Part shown: piece after piece, positions 5,404 to 7,407 of the stretch | How the letters are laid out: the number at the start of each line of letters is the position of its first letter | Position numbering within the stretch: position 1 is the first letter of the stretch | Assembly: GCA_022704585.1 (NCBI GenBank) | Contig: JAKJGD010000083.1 | Span: forward strand, 1 to 7,407 | Reading direction: 5' to 3' | DNA: 7,407 bases | From: Spirochaetota bacterium | GTDB lineage: Bacteria; Spirochaetota; UBA4802; UBA5550 | Made by a program: the position numbers and the translations under genes | The notes under the pieces: generated by a model | Seen by the model: only the letters and a program-made list of their open reading frames with translations | Database searches by the model: none | Told to the model about the DNA's origin: nothing

Positions 5404-6174
5404 CTAGAGCGGGAACTTCATGACAGCCAGCTGTTTCGTATTCCGTATCAAGTCCATTATACGGGGCTTGAGATACTCTATACACTCTTTTACGTCAGAA
5501 CTATAGTGAAAAATCTCCAGGTCATGCGGCTCGATAAACCCGTATTCCGCAAGCTTGTCGAAGTTTACAACCTCCCTCCAGAACGATTCCCCGAACAGCA
5601 CTATCGGGAAATTCATCTTTTCGAGTTTCCGTGTCTGGACCAGGGTCATGACTTCAAACAGCTCGTCCATGGTACCCAGGCCTCCGGGAAATATGATAAT
5701 TGCCTTGGCCTGGTAGACGAACCACAGCTTGCGCATGAAGAAATAGTGGAATTGAAAGCTGAGCTCAGGCGAAATATACTTGTTGGGGCTCTGCTCGAAG
5801 GGGAGCTCTATGTTCAACCCGATGGTGAGGGCTCCGGCCCGCTGCGCCCCCATGTTTGCGGCCTCCATGATGCCGGGACCGCCTCCGGTGCATATGTAAA
5901 TGGGGTTCCCGGTCTCGCGCTCGATTTCGGCATTGAGGCTGGCCAGCTCGAAGGCGAGGTCTGCCGCGGCATGGTAGTACCGGGCGGTATCATGCTTGTC
6001 GTTTTCAGGGTTGATGCGGGCGGACCCGAAGAATACGACCGTATGCCTGATGTTGAGCTCCTTGAAGCGTTTCTCGGGCTCCATGTATTCGCTCATGATG
6101 CGGATGGCCCGTGCCTCGCGGGAGTGAAGAAATTCACGGTTGTCGAATGCCCGGATGGGGAACCTGTCTTTCAT
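5404..6174 (-). CDS. LOG-family protein (TIGR00730-like), probable nucleotide 5'-monophosphate phosphoribohydrolase, 256 aa
   Basis: The protein has the signature motifs of the LOG/'lysine decarboxylase-like' Rossmann family: FFGSARI at 48-54, CTGGGPGIMEAAN at 95-107, the substrate-binding FMRK at 146-149, and PGGLGTMDELFE at 163-174. Characterised members release the base from nucleoside 5'-monophosphates, including cytokinin ribotides; the older lysine decarboxylase label is not supported. At 256 residues, with about 40 residues before the first strand, it resembles the longer bacterial subgroup rather than the compact ~190-residue plant-like form. I chose ATG 6174, which overlaps the upstream stop codon as ATGA; the frame also extends upstream to an ATG at 6249, but that extension lies inside the preceding gene. 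No strong ribosome binding site precedes 6174, consistent with translational coupling to the ATP-binding protein gene. The true substrate is unknown. Confidence 0.9.
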   Translation of the reverse strand: MKDRFPIRAFDNREFLHSREARAIRIMSEYMEPEKRFKELNIRHTVVFFGSARINPENDKHDTARYYHAAADLAFELASLNAEIERETGNPIYICTGGGPGIMEAANMGAQRAGALTIGLNIELPFEQSPNKYISPELSFQFHYFFMRKLWFVYQAKAIIIFPGGLGTMDELFEVMTLVQTRKLEKMNFPIVLFGESFWREVVNFDKLAEYGFIEPHDLEIFHYSSDVKECIEYLKPRIMDLIRNTKQLAVMKFPL

Positions 6175-6755
6175 TGATACCGTTTTTTCCGCTTCATGTT
6201 GAAAATGGTGCCGTCCGAGCTCTCGGAAACGGATTGAGAGAGCACGCACTCCTTGTCGATCATGTCTATGGTGACCGCGTCCATGAAGTTGAGGATGATC
6301 TTGAGGCCGGCGCCGATGCCCCGGAGGGGAATTTCACGCCCGTTGAGCCGCACCTTGATCCTGCATTTTTCGGATTCAGTCGCGTAGCTGATGATCTGGT
6401 TGATGTAGTTCCGCGAACCGGCCCGCGGCGTGGAGTTGAGGATGTTGAAAATATCAAACCCCTTTCCGTGGTCTATAATGGTGGCGTCGAACAGCTCGTT
6501 TGTTATGGTATACCGTACTGTTATATCGCGCAGGTCTTCAGTGCCGGTCTTCAGTGTGATGCTCTCGTTCGTTTTCATGGTTTCCTGGATGGCGTTCGTC
6601 AGCGCCTCGTCCAGTGAAAGGACGATTTCGTCAATCTCGTCCTGCTTGTAATGTACTTGTTTCAGGTCGTACATCAAATGCTCGATGACCTCGGGGACAA
6701 CCGAGGTATTGGCGGAATAGCTGTTCAGGAAATCGATATGTTGGTTGGTCTTCAT
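6171..6755 (-). CDS. HATPase-fold ATP-binding protein, RsbW/anti-sigma-factor-like, 194 aa
   Basis: The protein has a single GHKL-type ATPase domain. The N box is LDEALTNAIQET (48-59) with E50 and N54, the G1 box is DHGKGFD (95-101), and the glycine-rich G2-like segment is RGIGAGLKII (145-154). No dimerisation domain or phospho-accepting histidine is seen, so it resembles the stand-alone RsbW/SpoIIAB switch kinases that bind sigma factors or phosphorylate anti-sigma antagonists. At 194 residues it is longer than classic RsbW (about 140-160). The extra length includes an insert between G1 and G2 (about 102-144) and a basic KRKKRYQ tail. No sigma factor or STAS-domain partner lies in the window, so its target is unknown. 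ATG 6755 is the only usable near-N-terminal start, since an in-frame stop lies three codons upstream. It lacks a clear ribosome binding site. Its stop overlaps the LOG-family start. Confidence 0.82.
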   Translation of the reverse strand: MKTNQHIDFLNSYSANTSVVPEVIEHLMYDLKQVHYKQDEIDEIVLSLDEALTNAIQETMKTNESITLKTGTEDLRDITVRYTITNELFDATIIDHGKGFDIFNILNSTPRAGSRNYINQIISYATESEKCRIKVRLNGREIPLRGIGAGLKIILNFMDAVTIDMIDKECVLSQSVSESSDGTIFNMKRKKRYQ

Positions 6756-7049
6756 ACGATATTATGCATACCGGCGATCGATGATTTTACACCATCAGAA
6801 TTTAATGAAAAAAAATCAATTATTAATTTATTCGGCACGCAATATTCACCGATTTACATCAATTTTTTCTCCACGGGGTACGGGCCGGGATAAAAAGCGG
6901 CGGTTCCGGGGATTGCTGGAACGTCTTTCTGGTAATTAATCAAGGCAACGAATGTATCTATGCATGCCCGGTGCGGTAATTTTGTACTTGCGCCCGGACA
7001 AGGCAGGGATGGTATCATGTCCAGTAATATTTTTTTCAAAGGTGAAGCG
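6756..7049. other. divergent intergenic region with weak promoter candidates
   Basis: About 294 bp separate the minus-strand ATP-binding gene from the plus-strand GH3 gene. The left half (6785-6865) is very AT-rich. On the minus strand CATAAT (6766-6761) lies 5 nt before ATG 6755, close enough for a leaderless or nearly leaderless transcript, but no good -35 is seen. On the plus strand TATCAT (7013-7018) could be the -10 for the GH3 gene, about 25-30 nt of leader before its ATG. A TTGCGC 19 bases before it is a poor -35. I see no terminator, RNA gene or repeat. Confidence 0.35.
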
Positions 7050-7407
7050 ATGAAATTGTATACTAAAATCTTCATTATCATTATAATAGTGACGGTGGCG
7101 GGCTGCGCAAAAAAAAGGTACGATAGTGAGGCGTTGTCATTGTTGAAAGACATGAGTCTCGAGCGGAAAATTGGGCAGATGATAATGGTGGCCGTGCCGG
7201 GAACGGGGATGAATGCCGATATCCGGGCCATTATAAAGGGCTACCTCCCCGGGGGCGTCATCCTGTACGGTAAAAACCTCACTACTCTTGAAAACAACAG
7301 GCGTTTTATTGGCGAGATGCAGGAGTCCTCAATGCTGGGCTCCGGCATGCCGCTCTTCGTGTCCGTCGACCAGGAAGGAGGGCGGGTGATCCGTTTCGTC
7401 CCGGGAG
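7050..7407 (+). CDS. glycoside hydrolase family 3 lipoprotein (beta-N-acetylhexosaminidase-like), N-terminal 119 residues, cut by window edge
   Basis: The product begins MKLYTKIFIIIIIVTVAGC, a lipoprotein signal peptide with a hydrophobic core and lipobox VAGC. Cleavage and lipidation would fall at C19, placing the enzyme on the outer face of a membrane. The mature part shows GH3 N-terminal barrel features: MSLERKIGQM (35-44), LPGGVILYGKN (66-76) and the loop SVDQEGGRV (105-113). The GGVILYxxN and DQEGGRV pair is typical of NagZ-type beta-N-acetylglucosaminidases, which act on peptidoglycan muropeptides, and of related beta-glucosidases. The catalytic Asp and the NagZ Asp-His segment would lie beyond the edge, so substrate is uncertain. 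AAGGTG lies just upstream of ATG 7050. Classic NagZ is cytoplasmic; this lipoprotein form would act outside. It is divergent from the ATP-binding protein gene. Confidence 0.88.
   Translation, partial: MKLYTKIFIIIIIVTVAGCAKKRYDSEALSLLKDMSLERKIGQMIMVAVPGTGMNADIRAIIKGYLPGGVILYGKNLTTLENNRRFIGEMQESSMLGSGMPLFVSVDQEGGRVIRFVPG

Noticed and set aside
5353..6177. 274-codon plus-strand open frame opposite the LOG-family gene
   Set aside because: It begins inside tRNA-Leu and mirrors a gene with clear family motifs; its product is not protein-like in any way I recognise.
6175..6249. 25-residue N-terminal extension of the LOG-family protein to ATG 6249
   Set aside because: It lies entirely within the ATP-binding protein gene; ATG 6174 gives the usual ATGA overlap and a sensible N-terminus.
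6755..6769. Five-codon minicistron (MHNIV) ending in ATGA at the ATP-binding protein start
   Set aside because: It has no ribosome binding site and is too short to distinguish from chance.
6895..6935. GTTCC...GGAAC inverted repeat as a terminator or operator
   Set aside because: Only about 5 bp with a 10-base loop and no T-run on either strand.
6854..7231. 125-codon minus-strand open frame near the right edge
   Set aside because: It is antisense to the GH3 lipoprotein, whose signal peptide and family motifs are clear.
1..7407. Mobile element, CRISPR array, prophage or defence island
   Set aside because: No transposase, integrase, terminal inverted repeats, spaced direct repeats or known defence-gene motifs are visible; the tRNA 3' ends are not followed by an integrase or a repeated attachment sequence.

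Overview
The window looks like ordinary chromosomal DNA from a moderately GC-rich bacterium with strong AGGAGG-type ribosome binding sites, Rho-independent terminators and a lipoprotein signal. A fadN-fadA pair, an RsbW-like ATPase and a LOG-family protein together would fit a spirochaete-like or deltaproteobacterial lineage, but this is an impression, not an assignment. I see no transposase, integrase, phage gene, CRISPR array or attachment site.

Layout. Positions 1-723 (minus strand): an unknown single-pass membrane protein overlaps by 4 nt the start of a dCMP deaminase that runs off the left edge. Positions 745-1088: a short transcription unit holding a 47-codon gene (836-979, minus) with a strong ribosome binding site, bracketed by two minus-strand terminators. 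Positions 1116-4770 (minus): a two-gene beta-oxidation operon. It encodes a FadN-type fused 3-hydroxyacyl-CoA dehydrogenase/enoyl-CoA hydratase followed by a FadA-type thiolase, ending in a textbook terminator. Positions 4771-5229: a 459-bp divergent intergenic region. It holds the fadN promoter with two operator-like inverted repeats, a long leader with a strong hairpin, a GC-rich island of unknown nature, and a tRNA promoter. Positions 5230-5394 (plus): tRNA-Cys(GCA) and tRNA-Leu(UAA). Positions 5404-6755 (minus): an RsbW-like HATPase protein and a LOG-family nucleotide phosphoribohydrolase overlapping by 4 nt, converging tail-to-tail on the tRNAs. Positions 6756-7049: AT-rich divergent intergenic DNA. 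Positions 7050-7407 (plus): the N-terminal part of a glycoside hydrolase family 3 lipoprotein, cut by the right edge.

How the genes work together. FadN and FadA would jointly carry out hydration, oxidation and thiolytic cleavage of enoyl-CoA. The acyl-CoA dehydrogenase step is not encoded here. The HATPase and LOG proteins are probably translationally coupled, so they may share a regulatory context, but no direct partnership is known to me. The best candidates for something undescribed are the 47-residue gene with its own terminators, the structured leader and operator-like repeats ahead of fadN, and the HATPase-LOG pairing. I did not find a clearly novel multi-gene system.
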